Shown one piece after another: positions 35,196 to 48,382 of a DNA stretch of 64,000 nucleotides. How positions within the stretch are numbered: the first letter of the stretch is position 1; every line of letters begins with the position of its first letter. Source of the stretch: Cotesia glomerata (Eukaryota > Arthropoda > Insecta > Hymenoptera > Braconidae); NCBI RefSeq assembly GCF_020080835.1, contig NC_058166.1:13231043-13295042 (forward strand), read 5' to 3'. The notes under the pieces are model-generated. The model saw only the letters and a list, made by a program, of their open reading frames with translations. It was not told the origin of the DNA and did not search any database. The position numbers and the translations under genes are program-made.

Positions 35196-35954
35196 CATAT
35201 TGATAAAAGCGTTTATTTGTTTTTCAGAATAAAACAATTTATTTATTTATTTATTGAGTACTATTTTTGTAATTACTATTTTTTAATTTTAAACAAATAT
35301 TTTTTGAAAAGAAAATCAGAATTATAAATATATTATATTAAACACAATAAAAAAAAAATTAGTAGACAAATTTATTTTTTTAGAAAAAATTTTTCAAATA
35401 TAAGTAATTTTTTTAACTTTGTAATAAATATATTTTGGGGAGAAAATTATATTTATTACCAGTTAAAAAGTGTTTTTAGGGTGAAATGTTTTTTTTTTTG
35501 CTTTGATAAACAAAATATTCTGTAATTCATACTTATCAATTTTATTTATTATATTTTTTATAAAATAACTATAAATCTTTCTAATATATCGAAATGATCA
35601 GTTTTTTCAAATTATAAGTTTATAAAAAATGGCAAAATAAAATTTTGACAGATTTTTTTTTTAATGCTTAAAATAAATCTTTATCAACAGTTAAAAAAAT
35701 TCATTAACAATCGAAAAATTTTTATCAAATAAAAAGAAATATTTATTAGTAATTTTAATTTTTTTTTTAAATGATTTTTGCTTTGAATAAGTAAAACATT
35801 GTTTTAAAAATAAAAATATGAGAATATTAGAATTAGAATTAATTTTTAAGTATACAAAATTGTCGAAATATTGAATGAAAGCTAAATAAAAAAAATAATT
35901 ACATGAAAACTGATTAATGAAGTTTATTAAATATTAACAAACCTTTCTATCAAT
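35196..35954. mobile_element. Possible eroded CACTGATAGAAGG foldback element
   Basis: The right end AACAAACCTTTCTATCAATG resembles the family terminus. A left candidate CATATTGATAAAAGCG at about 35198 is only loosely similar. TTTATTANTAATTTT-type interior. The call is tentative. Confidence 0.3.
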
Positions 35955-38330
35955 GTAAACCGATAATTACTAGTAAATTATTTACATCAATCATTTATGG
36001 CTCGGATATTTACAATGTTACATGTTATATCAACGACAAGATCTCTCCTTTTTTTCGATATAATTAAAATGAAAAAAGCGTTTTTGTTATCGATTCCTGA
36101 TGACACAAATCGACATCGATTCATCGCCATACTTGGCTCGATACTCCGATCTTTAATATCCCTAAGTGAGATGCCCTCGTATACATTTCACATATGAATT
36201 TTTTTTATCATTTACAACGGTATTCAGAGTATACTACAGCGAAATTTTAACACGTAACACATACATACACAAATACACACAAGGCAGTAAAAATATAAAT
36301 ATAAGTACAGCAGTAGTAGCTAATGTAAGTGAAGTCGGAGTAAGCGCACGTGCGACATGTCCAAAAGAGAGATTAATTTTTCCCCAGGCCTTCTTTACCC
36401 CTTTTTACATATATGTATGTATGTATGTATATATATGGTATGCTAATCGATTATTTGAAATTAAAAACACGTACGGTTTGTATTTTTGAGCAAGAGAAAA
36501 CAGGAAGGTAATTACATGTTACTGATATATTTATATATGTTTTCAGGAATAAATTCAAGTCTGTTTTTTTTTTTTTTTTTAATTGAATTCTTTTGAGGTT
36601 AAAACTTGTAACTGTTTATGCGAAGAGGAAAAAATAGTTTTTATTTTTAGAATTAAAAAAAAAATTTGAAATAATTATAAGTTTATTGAAATTAAATGCA
36701 AGATGTATTATAATTTATAAAAAATCACTTGTATCTTCTGAAATATTGATTTATAAAAATTTTTATAGAGACAAAAATTATTCAAAGTTTAATTTTCTAG
36801 AAGGTTTTTCTTCAATTTTTTTCTCTAAATTCAGAATTTTTTAAATTAAATCCGCTTTTTTAAATTCTGTAACTTGAAAAATTTAATTTTATAACTTATA
36901 TAAAAAATAATTATTTCTTGTAAAATATGGCTTAAAAAAATTTTTATGAAAACAAAAATGATTTAAAATTAAATTTTCTACAATTTATGTTCAAAACATT
37001 TTTCTCTAAAATGAAAATTTCAAATACTATAATAGTTTTTTTACAATCACTTAATTTTCAAAAATTTCATATAACTTTTTCAAAAAAAAAAATAACTATA
37101 CTTCCCAAAATATGGCTTTTACAAAATTTTTATAAATGCTAAAATTGTAAAAAATTAATTTTTCAACAACTTTTATCCCAAAAATTATTCTCTAAAGTTA
37201 AAAACTTAAAAATTATTCAACTTTAAATAGTAAATAATCTTCCTAATAAAAAACTTTAGTTAAATCAGTGCCACTAAAAAACTTCTGGCCCAAATCCGTC
37301 GAAGATTTCCAACAAACTTTTTCACAAAAATTATCTTGATGGATTGGGCCATTTCGTTTTATTTAATAGAACTTTAAAGTATTGGATAATTATTTAAAAT
37401 AACTCTTAAATTTAAACGGCACCATTAAATGAGTTGCCAAAAAACGGGGCAATAGCAGGAATAAAAATTGAGAGGTATTGTTTTTCATGTTGAATCTTGA
37501 ATCTGGTGATGATCCTCATCCAGTTTTTGGTGAGTGTGTGTACATCTGGGTGAAGGGCATAAGTAGATCTCGGCTCTGAGGTTTGCGGTTTTAGCGTTTT
37601 ATCATGCCTCAAAAATACTTATATACAGACGTGTATTAGTAACAGCACATTGCCGTCATTGTTTACGAGAAGAAAACGGCCTACCGATCTTCAAATTGAC
37701 TCGAGTGAGACCGAACCACTTACTCTGTATTGGAGAACTAATGTAAAAAACAGTCCAGTGTATTGGTGCTGGACGAGAACAAAGCTGCTGTAAGGAAAGA
37801 AGAAAGCAGAAAGCAGAAAGAAGAAAGAAGAAAGAAGAAATGGGTGGTAGATTATTATCCCATGTAACGTCGATTATTTCATACATCGGTGAGTGTACTT
37901 GTTCTTGGTGGAGCAGCTCGGAAGAAATAACTTTTATTTAACACATCCACAGGAGGTTTGTAGGTCCGTGGGCCAACGGGCCAGTGGGGGCTTGTTACAT
38001 ACTGTATCCACTCTTTTTGCCGGCTAAATGTTATTTCAACTGGGTTTGGTAGTGATGGTATATATACAGACCATATTCGTATGTGATGTAGTTACAAGTG
38101 GAGGTTCGAGGTTCGTAACTCTTAACTCCCAACATAAACACCAAAGGTTTCAATTTTAATTCTTTACAACTGGGGCACATTCGCGTTTAAGTATAGTCTG
38201 GGTATGGGTGTGGGTTTAATACCTCAACTCAGACTCGACTTACGGTTTGCAAGGTACAAAGGCTCCTCAAGTAGCACTTACTCTCGTTTTTCTTAAAGAT
38301 GCTGAGTCGATAATATTCAAACTAAAATAT
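35955..38330. other. AT-rich unique stretch; simple repeats
   Basis: Holds an ATGT tetranucleotide run at about 36411-36432 and a GAAA/GCAGAAA purine tract at 37797-37842. Moderately GC-richer unique sequence lies at 37480-38290. Frames here are short, some lie in the purine tract, and none is recognisable. Confidence 0.35.
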
Positions 38331-38339
38331 AGTTTAGTG

Positions 38340-39885
38340 TATTTTTTGTAATTATATTTTTAAGAAAATATTTTTGACAGGATATTTTATAGAAGGTATT
38401 TTTGATATGGTGTTGTAGTTATGACATTTTCAAGAAGATATTTTAAATATATTTTTGAAAAGATATTTTATAGAAGATATTTTTGATATGATTTTTTAAA
38501 AATGATATTAATAAGAGGATATTTGATAGGTGGATATTTTTAAAAATATTTTTGGGAGGATATTCTTAAAATGATATTTTTCAAATTATGTATATTGTTA
38601 GATATTTTTGCAAAAATATTTAAAAAAGAATATTTTTTAAAATGAAATTAGTACAGGATATTTTTGATATAATATTTACATGAGAATATTTTTGAATTGA
38701 TATTAAATTAACCACAGGATACTTTAAGAGGAATATTTCAGATATGATATTTTTGAAGATACTATAGGGGAGGATATTGTAGAGGATATATTGATATCTT
38801 ATTTCTTGAGACATTTTATATATGATATTTTTGGCAGAAAATTGTTAATACGATATTCTAGATAAAATATTTTCTATATGATATTTTTGAAAAGATATTA
38901 TTAACATGATATTTTTAAAAGAATAATTTTGGTTCGATATTTTCGATATGATTTTTTTAAAATGATATTAATAAGAGGATATTTGCAGGGTGGATATTTT
39001 TAAAAAGATATTTTTGAGAGGATATTCTTAGAATGATATTTTTTAAATTATGTGTATTGTTAGATATTTTTGCAAAAATATTTAAAAATGAATATTTTTT
39101 TAAGATATTTTCAAAAATATATTTTTGATATTTTTGATATGAAATATTTCAACCGATATTAGCGACAGAATATTTTTGAGAAGATATCTTCAACGTACAT
39201 TTCTAAAAAGATATTTTTTAAAATGAAATCAGTACAGGATATTTTGACGGGGATATTTCAAATATGGTATTTTTGACGATACTCTAGGAAAGGATATTTT
39301 AAAGGATATTATTGACATCATATTTTTTAAGACATTTTATGCATGATATTTTTGGGAAAAGATTATTAATACGATATTTTAAGTAAAATATTTTTTATAT
39401 GATATTTTTAAAAGAATAATTTTGATTCGATATTTTTGATATGATTTTTTAAAAATCATATTGATAATAGGATATTTGCTAGGTGGATATTTTTAAAAAC
39501 ATATTTTTGGGAGGATATTCTGAGAATTATATTTTTAAAATGATGTATATTGCTAAATATTTTTGCAAAAATATTTAAAAAAGAATATTTTTTAACGATA
39601 TTTTTAAAAAGATATTTTTTAAAATGAAATCAGTACAAGATATTTTTGATATAATATTTATAAGAGAATAATTTTGAATTGATATTAACGACAGGATATT
39701 TTGAGGGGGATATTTCAGATATGATATTTTCGACGATACTTTATGAAAGGATATTATTGATATCATATTTTTTGAGACATTTTATTTATGATATTTTTGG
39801 GAAAAAATTGTTAAGACGATATTTTAGGTAAAATATTTTTGATATGAAATTTTTGAAAAGATAATATTGACATGACATTATCCAA
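38340..39885. repeat. ~470-bp tandem array of GATATTTTTGA motifs (3 units)
   Basis: GATATGATTTTTTAAAAATG and the following ATAAGAGGATATTTG recur near 38485, 38945 and 39440. Each is followed in order by GGAGGATATTC, TTTTTGCAAAAATATTTAAA, AAAATGAAATNAGTACA and GAGACATTTTAT. Units are therefore about 460-495 bp and built of the short phrase GATATTTTTGA. Confidence 0.85.
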
Positions 39886-40019
39886 AAACCTGCACCTAAA
39901 AATAAAAAAAAAATGATTCATCAGATCCTATCCATCATCCAGAGCCCCAATCAATTGACAATAAAATCCAAGCACCCAATCCTCTATTCCTCGAAAAAAA
40001 AAAAAAAAAAAACTTGAAT

Positions 40020-40145
40020 CTTGGTCGAATCCAAGATTTCTGTAGCTCGTGAACGCACGTGCGCGTGTCTAAATCTTAAGACTTGCGCCACGCGAGTCGA
40101 GAAAGACGCGTCCAGTAAGTATTCGTCGGGAGCGTACGGCATCTA
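40020..40145. other. GC-richer island with a splice-donor-like end
   Basis: Contains GAACGCACGTGCGCGTGTC and GCGCCACGCGAGTCGAG and ends GCGTCCAGTAAGTATTCG, where CCA|GTAAGT fits a 5' splice donor on the plus strand. It may be an untranslated exon or promoter. There is no coding evidence. Confidence 0.22.
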
Positions 40146-40536
40146 AAAAACAAACCAAAAAAGGAGCAAAATAAAAAATGACAAACAAAAGTTTAGCCCT
40201 CGGATCTTGGCCCTCCCCCCGCTCCTCCTCACACTGATGACTCTTCACTGCACGCTGTATATATTTCGTAGCTGCAATTACGTGAGATCTCGAATAATAT
40301 AAGAAGCTGATGCACTCGGGCCGAATATGAAGCTGCTACTCTCATCATAATATTCCGTTCTCTTTCGCTCCTGGACGGACGCTAACCCCGACAGGTTTCG
40401 CCAGTGCAATTATTAATATGACCGAGTAACGAAATGGCTGAAGCGTGAGCCCAAAAGAGAGGCCCGAGGAAAATAAATTTAAAAAATTTATAAATGAAAA
40501 TAAGCCTAAAAAAATAAATAAAATATACGGTTCGCT

Positions 40537-40575
40537 AGAAGAAGAAGAAGAAGAAGAAGAAGAAGAAGAGAAAGA
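40537..40575. repeat. (GAA)n microsatellite
   Basis: Eleven to twelve GAA units. Translated in one frame it gives a glutamate run, which explains the short frame there. Confidence 0.9.
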
Positions 40576-41594
40576 AGAACATGGTGGTCCTGGGATTTTT
40601 TATTGGGCACTCTGGGTCCCTCCAGCCGGATCCTTATTCCCCGGATAGATAATCAGAAGGGACTACTTCTTATCGTCGGTATTTTGCATTTATTCCGCGT
40701 TATAAACCTAAATGCTGGTCTGCTATCTTTATCGTTAACCCTTTCAGATATCTTATTTATATAAATATATTTTTTAGTCAAGGGGTTTAATAGAGGTAGA
40801 AGAAGAGGAGCAGTAGTTGATGTGCTGCTGGCAGTTAACTCTCATTTAGAGTCCTTCACTCCTTAATGAACCGCCGCTAAATTTATTGATTAATTATCCT
40901 AATTATACCGGTCAAATAATGCACTTCAATCCATCATCATCATCAACTTCATAAATTCTAGGGCTTATTTATTTACGAGAGTAATTATATCCAATATTTT
41001 ACCTAGTTCATTATTGCGTTTTTTTTTTTTTTTTTTTTTTCGGCAGGAAAAAAAGTCAAGCTTTACGGGTGAAAGTTTAGAACAGAAAAGAATTGATAAA
41101 ATTTTGCGTGACTTTTTAAAAAAATTTATGTTTGATATATTGATATTGTAAGTTAATATACCTGCTGTATGCACTGTGCACCTTGTACATTTCGTACGAG
41201 GAATTGTTCATTGGAATGAAAACCCCCTAATTGAATGTATTCTATAGTTTAATCTAAAAATGAGAATCAATTGTCAGGAGTTTGTTATTGTTGAGGAAAA
41301 AAAAAAATTAATAATATATATGTTTTTTGAATAGAAAACTGCAAGAGAACAGTTGAATGTTGAATTGATTTTCGAGGGTGCCTGTGACATTTTATTGTTA
41401 AGTATACGGCTAGTGTATTATGGCACGGGTCCTGACTATCGATGTTAAATCACTACTATTGTTATTCATCATCATCAGAATTTAGTATTATTGTTAATTT
41501 TTTTTTGTAAATGAATTTTTTATATTCAAATGGGTATTATTGACGTTAAATAATCAATATTTCAAATTTCAAATAATGATCCTTAGATGATCCC

Positions 41595-41995
41595 TAGAAA
41601 ATTTTTTGATATGGTCATATATGACCATATCAGGCTACATAAAGCCAGATTAGACCATATCAGACTATATGCAGCCATATGTAATCATATCAGGCTGTAG
41701 ATGAGTATATTAGGTTACATATGGCGATATGTGATTATATCAGGCTGTATGTGGCGATATATGACTAGATCAGGCTAAATATGATCATTTCAGGCTATAT
41801 ATGATCATATTATACGCAATCATATGTGACATCAGACTGTATATATGACTACATAAGACTAAAGCGTCCTATAAGGCTATATAAGATCACATCAATCTAT
41901 ATTATGTGGTCATATATGACTGTATATGGCTATATGTGATTATATCAGCCTATTTATGGTGATATAAGGCCATTTGTGTCCACATATGACTACAT
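41595..41995. repeat. Degenerate ~25-30-bp array (CATATGACCATATCAGGCTA)
   Basis: ATATCAGGCT recurs at least eight times with ATATGANCATAT between copies. CATATGACCATATATG-type palindromes abound. The sequence near 55.1-55.5 kb (CATATAAGGTCATATATGGC) has a similar vocabulary. Confidence 0.7.
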
Positions 41996-43219
41996 TAGAA
42001 TTTTTTTTTACGATAATAATAGTAATAATGTAATGAAATATAATTTATTTACTGGCTGTAGGACAAAGTCATAATAATAATAACATTAATTACAAAAAAA
42101 ATGTTTACAAATAAATAATAGCTTAAAAAAACTAAAACACATTTTTTTTATAAAAAACCAAACTAAAAATATAAAATAAATTTTAATTAAGAACAGTGTA
42201 AAAAATTTTTATAAATATAAATTAATCATAGTGTAAATAAAAAAAAAAAAATGTATTTTATTGTAAAAAAAGTGTGGGGTGCATGGTGCCAATAGTTATT
42301 AATATTTTACTCACAGATATGAGAAGAAGGATTATTATTTCGATAATATCTTAAAAAGCAATAATAATAATAATAATAAAAATATTAGTTACAAAAAAAA
42401 TGTTCATGGAAATTAAAAGTTTCAAGTCATAAGTGTCAAACCATGAAATCGATCAATCGATATTACAAATCTTAAACAATTTATAAAAAAAAGAAAAAAA
42501 ATCAAACAATAAGAATCAAAAATAATAAATGAGGTATTTTAGCGAAAAGAAGGTCTGTATAACAATAGTTATTATAGAGCGTCTAATGTCCCATTGATAC
42601 CCTCTTATACCCGAGAAATGGATTCCGCGAAGTTTTATAATTTATCTATATCTATCTAAGAATGTAGGCTATATATAGTATATAGTGCCCAGTATAAGTA
42701 ATAACAATTTTCCTGTTGGTCTATCCATCGTTCTTGATATATTTTTTGATTTTGAAGTTATAATGCCTGTGGTTCTGCTCGACAAAGACTGTCGAAGTGA
42801 AAGAATTGTAATATTGTGAATGGTGTCTCGGTGAATGCCGAGGCGTGAGAGAACCCCGGGGACTAGAATAAGGGAGAATTATTGTGTCCATGTACAAGTG
42901 AATAAGTAAAGAGAAAACGCGAGACTCTTGTCCTCCTGAATGGACCTCGAAGAATGCCTTCCAAACGAGCTAAAGTTAGTACCCTTACCTTACCTTTACC
43001 TACACTAGCCCAGAGCCAAAGTCTCTTTCTCTCTCTTTTTTTCTCCCTCTTGCTCTCATTTTCGTTCTCAAGTTCGGATAAAAAAATACTATAATAATAA
43101 TAGTAATAATAAAATATAATATAAAAAGGGAGGAATGAAGTGAACCTGAAGAAAAGAACCTGAGGGACGATCACGCCAAGGGCAAACTTACCCAAACCGT
43201 CAACTTGTTCCACACTTCA

Positions 43220-43258
<39 letters not shown>

Positions 43259-43736
43259 TTCTATCTGGATTAAATCCAGGCTTGCGATAATATTTTTGTA
43301 GGTCCTGAGCAAACTCTATGCTATTGCTTTTTTTTTATTTTTCATTTTCATTTATTCTTACATTATAGCTGCGTTGATTTGTTTTCCTACGGGGGATTAC
43401 CGGATCCGTTACCGAGTGCCAAGTATGCCGAACAAATCGGAATTTAAGGGTGAGGGGTGAGGGTGATTGTAAGCCTTGCAATTATTTTTGGTAATTTTTA
43501 TAAAATTCTCACGATGAGAGAATAAGTTTGACTTGTAGTGAAAATATATAACATAATCCTGTGACACGGTGTGACACATATTTTTCAGATTTTTTTAATT
43601 GTTGATACTCCGATTTTTTACGGACATTCACCGAATTGTTAATAATGGTGAGAAAATTTCAAACGGATTTTTTGTACTGGGTTTCATGAAAATATCCACA
43701 AATTTTTAAACTCTGGATTGAGATTAGACAAAAAAA
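41996..43736. other. AT-rich stretch with microsatellites and GC-richer patch
   Basis: ATA repeats at 42360-42380 and an uninterrupted TA run at 43221-43254. The block at 42760-43030 is GC-richer and unique, with CTTTCTCTCTC tracts on the plus strand. No gene is supported. Confidence 0.4.
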
Positions 43737-43960
43737 ATCTGGAAAACGGTCGGCCTTGCAGGCCACCCCTGGAACTTCCCGCTATATAGCGCACACATGT
43801 GCGAGTTTAAAAGCTCGAAAAATCATCTATTCTGAACTTTTGAGCTCTTCGAGCTCGAAAATCTAGTTAAAAATATACTTTTTTAAAAAATTTTAATTGC
43901 AATATCGTCCAATCGCAATTTTTCGAGTCTAATTTCGAACACATTGTTTTCTTGGCTACA
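43737..43960 (-). mobile_element. Truncated AACTTCCCGCT-family fragment
   Basis: GGAAAACGGTCGGCCTTGCA followed by GGAACTTCCCGCTATATAGC and the hairpin motif GAGCTCTTCGAGCTC, i.e. the tail end of the family in minus orientation. Similarity ends near 43960. Confidence 0.65.
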
Positions 43961-44236
43961 CAATCCTATAGTGTGCTGGACATATTATTATCGATTGATC
44001 GTCACAAATGCGACACTTTTATGAATTCTGCGAAAAACACATCCATACAGTCAATGAATACAGTAATTTTAGTTAACAATTAGCCAGCCTATCAACTTTC
44101 GATGCTTGAAGTTTAATGGAATCAGGAAACTAAGGATATAAATTTGATACTCAATGTCCTGGTGATGCATCTGATAATAAAATATTCTCGGAGTTTCTTT
44201 TAGTGAATCATCCATGGAACATCAAAAGTAAGTTAT

Positions 44237-44887
44237 ATCCGAACAAAAACAGTTTCACTGTAAAAACATCGCGCCAAGTCCACGTTCATAGGACTATTAA
44301 GAAAAAAAAAATTTCTTTTTTCTTTACAAAAAGATATAAAATTAAAAAATTAAAAAATCCAAGTAACCGATATGATTGTATTTGATTTTCGGAAATTAAA
44401 AAAAAATTTATTGTAAATTTGAAAATTAAAAAAAAAATTTTGGAACGTACTTGGTGTGCGTCATTGTGTATTTCAATTTTTTTAAAGTCCTGGTAAATAG
44501 ATTTTACGAATTTCATTAAAAGTAAAATATTTTGCAACCACGTACACTAAATACGTACCAAATTTTTTTTTTTAATTTTCAAATTAATTCAATTAATTAA
44601 CATTAGTGTTTTAATCAATATTTTTTAATAAATAAAATTTAAAAAATTAAATATATAAATTAATAAAAAATTAACATATTTGAGTGTATTGAGCAAAGCA
44701 AAGCAAAGCAAAGTAAAGCAAAGCAAAGTAAAATTTCCGAAAATCATATTATACAATCATATCGGTTACTTGGATTTTTTAATTTTTCTATTTTATATCT
44801 TTTTGTAAGAAAAAATTTTTTTTTCTTAATAGTCTTATGAACGTGGACTTGGCACGATTTTTACAAAGTGAAACTATTTGTTCGGAT
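44237..44887. mobile_element. Foldback MITE (ATCCGAACAAAAACAG), stand-alone copy with central insert
   Basis: ATCCGAACAAAAACAGTTTC at the left and CTATTTGTTCGGAT at the right. The arms match the foldback half of the composite repeat. The centre carries about 150 bp not seen in other copies (about 44580-44733), including GCAAA pentanucleotide repeats at 44692-44732. Confidence 0.8.
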
Positions 44888-45334
44888 TTCAGTTACTGTC
44901 AATTATTTAAATCGAATTTAGAATTTCTGCCGATTGTGCTAAGGAGAGGTGACGTCAGGAATGATTATCTACGTCTGCCAAAAAGTAATTGTGCAATTTA
45001 TGAAAACTCTTTCCTAATTCATGGTATAAAAGTTTGGAACTCGTTACCGGCCGAAATTACATTAATTGACAATTTCGAACAATTTCAACAGGCTTGCTAT
45101 GACTTCTTCTTACAATAAATGTTAATGTTATAATTTCTCTGTTAATATGTTATTATTTTAAGAATTAATATGTTCTTACTTTTAATAATTTAATATCAAA
45201 TATTTAAATTGTATTAAAAACACTGTATCAAATGTATACATGTAAATGATAAAATTTATGTATTGTTGATGGTCCTGAAGGAGCTTAGAACTCTAGGATC
45301 AAATAAATTTTTCTATCTATCTATCTATCTATTG
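44888..45334 (+). pseudogene. LINE C-terminal ORF remnant, 3' UTR and (TCTA)n tail
   Basis: A frame ending at the TAA at 45116-45118 contains RRGDVRNDYLRLP, YENSFLIHGIKVWNSLPAEI and a Phe-rich last segment. The WNSLP-EI block is the conserved C-terminal motif of many insect non-LTR reverse transcriptases. About 190 bp of 3' untranslated sequence with a polyadenylation-like AATAAA follows, then TCTA repeats (45313-45334). The 5' side is lost at the junction with the MITE, so it is a 5'-truncated or interrupted copy. It may represent the same kind of element as 11856-12933, whose preserved part lies upstream of this motif. Confidence 0.8.
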
Positions 45335-45690
45335 TGGTTATGAGTTTTGCGGTGGCACTCAAAGTCGGTTTAAGTGTATGACTTAAACGAGTTTTAGTGT
45401 AGCGCTTAAAAATATTGCGTTGAGACTCAAATATTGTTTAAGTCTATTCGCAATACCAAGTATTGTAATATCACTGAAATTTATAAGTGTGAGACTCATA
45501 CTTTTTTTTCAGTGTAAAATAGTTGTGAGTATATGCTAACTCTTTAAATGATACACTAAAGCCTATTCAGTGAGTAGATCATCGCAGCAAACTTAAAATG
45601 AATTTACAATATATATATATATATATTTTTTTTTTAAGTAATTGTGTGAGAATACATATTCTATGACAATACATTAAGCTGATTGATTAT
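45335..45690. other. Unclassified GTTTAAGTNTNNGACT-rich stretch
   Basis: Repeated CTTAA/TTAAG phrases (GGTTTAAGTGTATGACTTAA, AGCGCTTAAAAATATTGCG), ending AAGTGTGAGACTCATAC and TTTTTTTTCAGTG|TA, which looks like the right end of a TA-flanked MITE. No left partner was found. A TA run lies at 45608-45626. Confidence 0.35.
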
Positions 45691-45699
45691 ACACTTTTT

Positions 45700-46028
45700 A
45701 ATCATTTGCGGCTTTGGACCGACTTGTGCTTTTTCTGAACTGCATTCGCCCTATTCCTCACCTCTTCCTAGGCTCTTGGAATAGTAACATGGGGAAACCA
45801 CAGCGAAAACCCATGCCAGTACAGTCGGATCAGGGCTAAGTTCACAGTAATCGATAAGAAACTTTATCGACTACTGGGACATTAGTCCCCTCTCCTAGCG
45901 CACAGAGATCTACGCGCTAGCCAGCGCTGACTAGGCGGTCACCCCTCCAAGTACTAATCACAGTGAATGCTGCTTAACATGGGTGATCGCCAGAGTCAGA
46001 CGCGTGCCGCGCGGCTATCTCTGCCGCT
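45700..46028 (-). mobile_element. 5S-rRNA-headed SINE
   Basis: Read on the minus strand, the head contains GCGATCACC, TTAAGCAGC and TAGTACTTGGAGGGGTGACC followed by GCC. These lie in the order and spacing of the animal 5S rRNA internal control region (box A and box C). The 5S 5' part is diverged, so this is not a 5S gene. Downstream (lower coordinates) comes a non-5S body with TGGGTTTTCGCTGTGGTTTC then CCCA at 45789-45815, a core shared with the SINE at 61446-61835. The tail and target duplication are not clear. A TCGATAA..TTATCGA stem lies between head and core. Confidence 0.75.
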
Positions 46029-47564
46029 TATTGTCAGTATATTTACATTTTAGTTTCATAGTTAAAACCATTTATTCAGGATTAAATCATGTACTTGGAT
46101 GTTTAAAATTACAGTAAAGTTTCCTTAACTTCTTTATCCTCAAACTTGAACTACCCACCATTTTTTACTAAACAGAGTGGAGGGGCTTATCTACTACTGT
46201 GTATTCTCCAAATTCAATTCTTGGAATTTGGGATACCTTTCAATTGAAGTTGGGCCGACTCTACTGTTTAAAATTTTGATTGTAGGTTGAAACAATGCAA
46301 ATAATTCAGTTTTACTCACTTCAAGCTATTTGCGAAAATTCGGGACACGCGTTTCTATTTTTCTAAGACATTTATATATTTACGGCGATGAAATCGCTCT
46401 TATCCCATGATGTGACAACTCACCATAATCTTTTATACTTTATTGAGATTGTTCCAATTATTTTGTGAAGTGACTACTCAACACGTTTTTTTATAATTTA
46501 CATATATTAGCGACTATTACGTGCAATTAGTTCAAGGGTATAACACTCCAAATCACTTAGTCTAAATCACTTGTTGTTACTAGAAAATAATAATCTGTAT
46601 TTTATGTATTGAGTTTTGAAAAATATATAAACCATAAGTGTAAGTAAGTGTTACATAATTAATAAATAGTTATATATTCCCATCACTTGGTAAGTATTAG
46701 TAGCTGTAAGAACAATTTCATTTTAAATAAATTTTAATTTATTTGGTTTGAATTTTTGCTGTAGGGGAAGGGGGGGGGGCAAAGTGGGCCCCCCTAAAAT
46801 TTAGAAGGTCTGAAAATTTTTGAGGCAAAGTAGGCCCCCTGAAATTTTTTATAAAAAAGGTGAATAATAAATCATTTATACTTTTGGTAATGATTAAAAG
46901 TAGTTTCTGACAAAAAAATTATCATTGATTCTAAAAAGTAGGAAAAAGAAATAAAAAGAACAGTTTATCAAATTTTGTCATATTGCTTTTTTGTGAAGGG
47001 TAATGAGAAACAAAGACTAAAAGAAAAGAAATAAGTTAATAGATTCATTCGCAGTGAAGTTACACGCTTTTTCATATTAAAAAATAGCAGATTATTGATG
47101 GAACGATTTTATTAAATTTTTTCCAAGTCTGTAGCTTCGCTGAAAGTTGACCTTTGAAAATTTTATGGTATTTTTTTTTTGGAAAATACATTTGAAAACA
47201 AAAATTTTCTGTATGATACGTTTCCGGATGATTAATTTTTAAAGAAGTGCCTGAGTCAAAATTCGAGTCCCGTTTTGACCGTAAAAATGTCCCAACTCTT
47301 TGAAGTCTAATATGCCGCTAAAAATCGAGTCTGTTTTGACCGTACAAGACGGTATCGGAGAATAAGTACGGTTAAAACAGGCGTACGCAGGTCTGTTTTG
47401 ACCGTAAAAATTTCCAGGAGTATAATATTATCATTATAAATATTATTACTATATTTGTCATCTTGTTGATTATTATTATTTCTCTTGCCATCTTGTAGTT
47501 CTTAGGCGCGAAAATTTAAATTAATAAAAAACATGAAAAGTTGACATTTAAAAATTAAAAATTT

Positions 47565-47597
47565 AATAATAATAATAATAATAATAACAATAATAAT
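47565..47597. repeat. (AAT)n microsatellite
   Basis: About ten AAT units with one AAC interruption. Confidence 0.9.
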
Positions 47598-48382
47598 CTC
47601 AGAGAAGGGTTTTTCTTTCAAAAATTTGAATTTTGGAAAAAAAAATATTATTCTTTTCTAAATTCAGCTTAGTTCACATATTTTCACTGCAAAAAGTTTT
47701 AAAATATATAAGAATTGCAGGTAATTGTTTAATTTCACGTTTTTTAAAAGTAATTAATTTTTTGATATTTTTTCATAGTTTTTTTTTTAATCCAACAATT
47801 GACGTTTTTCATATTTTTTTTACTCTAAAATTGAAATTTTTCAAAAAATTAAAAAAAATTTTTCTATTTTAGATTTACTCTGATAAAAAAAATATTTTAC
47901 AAGTAGAAAAAAAAAATTTTTTTAATTATCGATTTTTCGATATTTTGCTAAAACTTTTTTTTAACCCAAAATTTGAAATTTTTCATAATTTGTTTTTAGT
48001 TAAAAAATTGAAATGTTTCATAATTTTTCTTATCCCAAAATTAACATTTTTGAAAAAAATTTTGAAAAATTTTTCTATTTTAGATTTATTCTAAAAAAAA
48101 AAAAAAAATATCTATTAAGTAGAAAATAATCTAAACATGTTGATTTCACACCCCGTGAAAATAAGCAATTACCGAATCTTACAATTGAAAATAGAAGTAT
48201 AAGATTAATAATTGAGAATGGGTAACTAAATTTCAATTTTGAATGTCTATAAATATAATTATTACTATTCATTTAATTTCTCCGTAAAGTTCTTTTTCAG
48301 ATTCCACTCAGAACTTAGTCATTTCAAGACGCGTCATTTAAAAAGTTTATGAGACTACTGAGATTCGCCTTTTACCAATCGG

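Noticed and set aside
43221..43254. TA run as a promoter element
   Set aside because: It is a plain dinucleotide microsatellite without an associated transcript signal.
45900..46028. Functional 5S rRNA gene
   Set aside because: Only the internal promoter part is well kept; the 5' end is diverged and a retroposon body follows.
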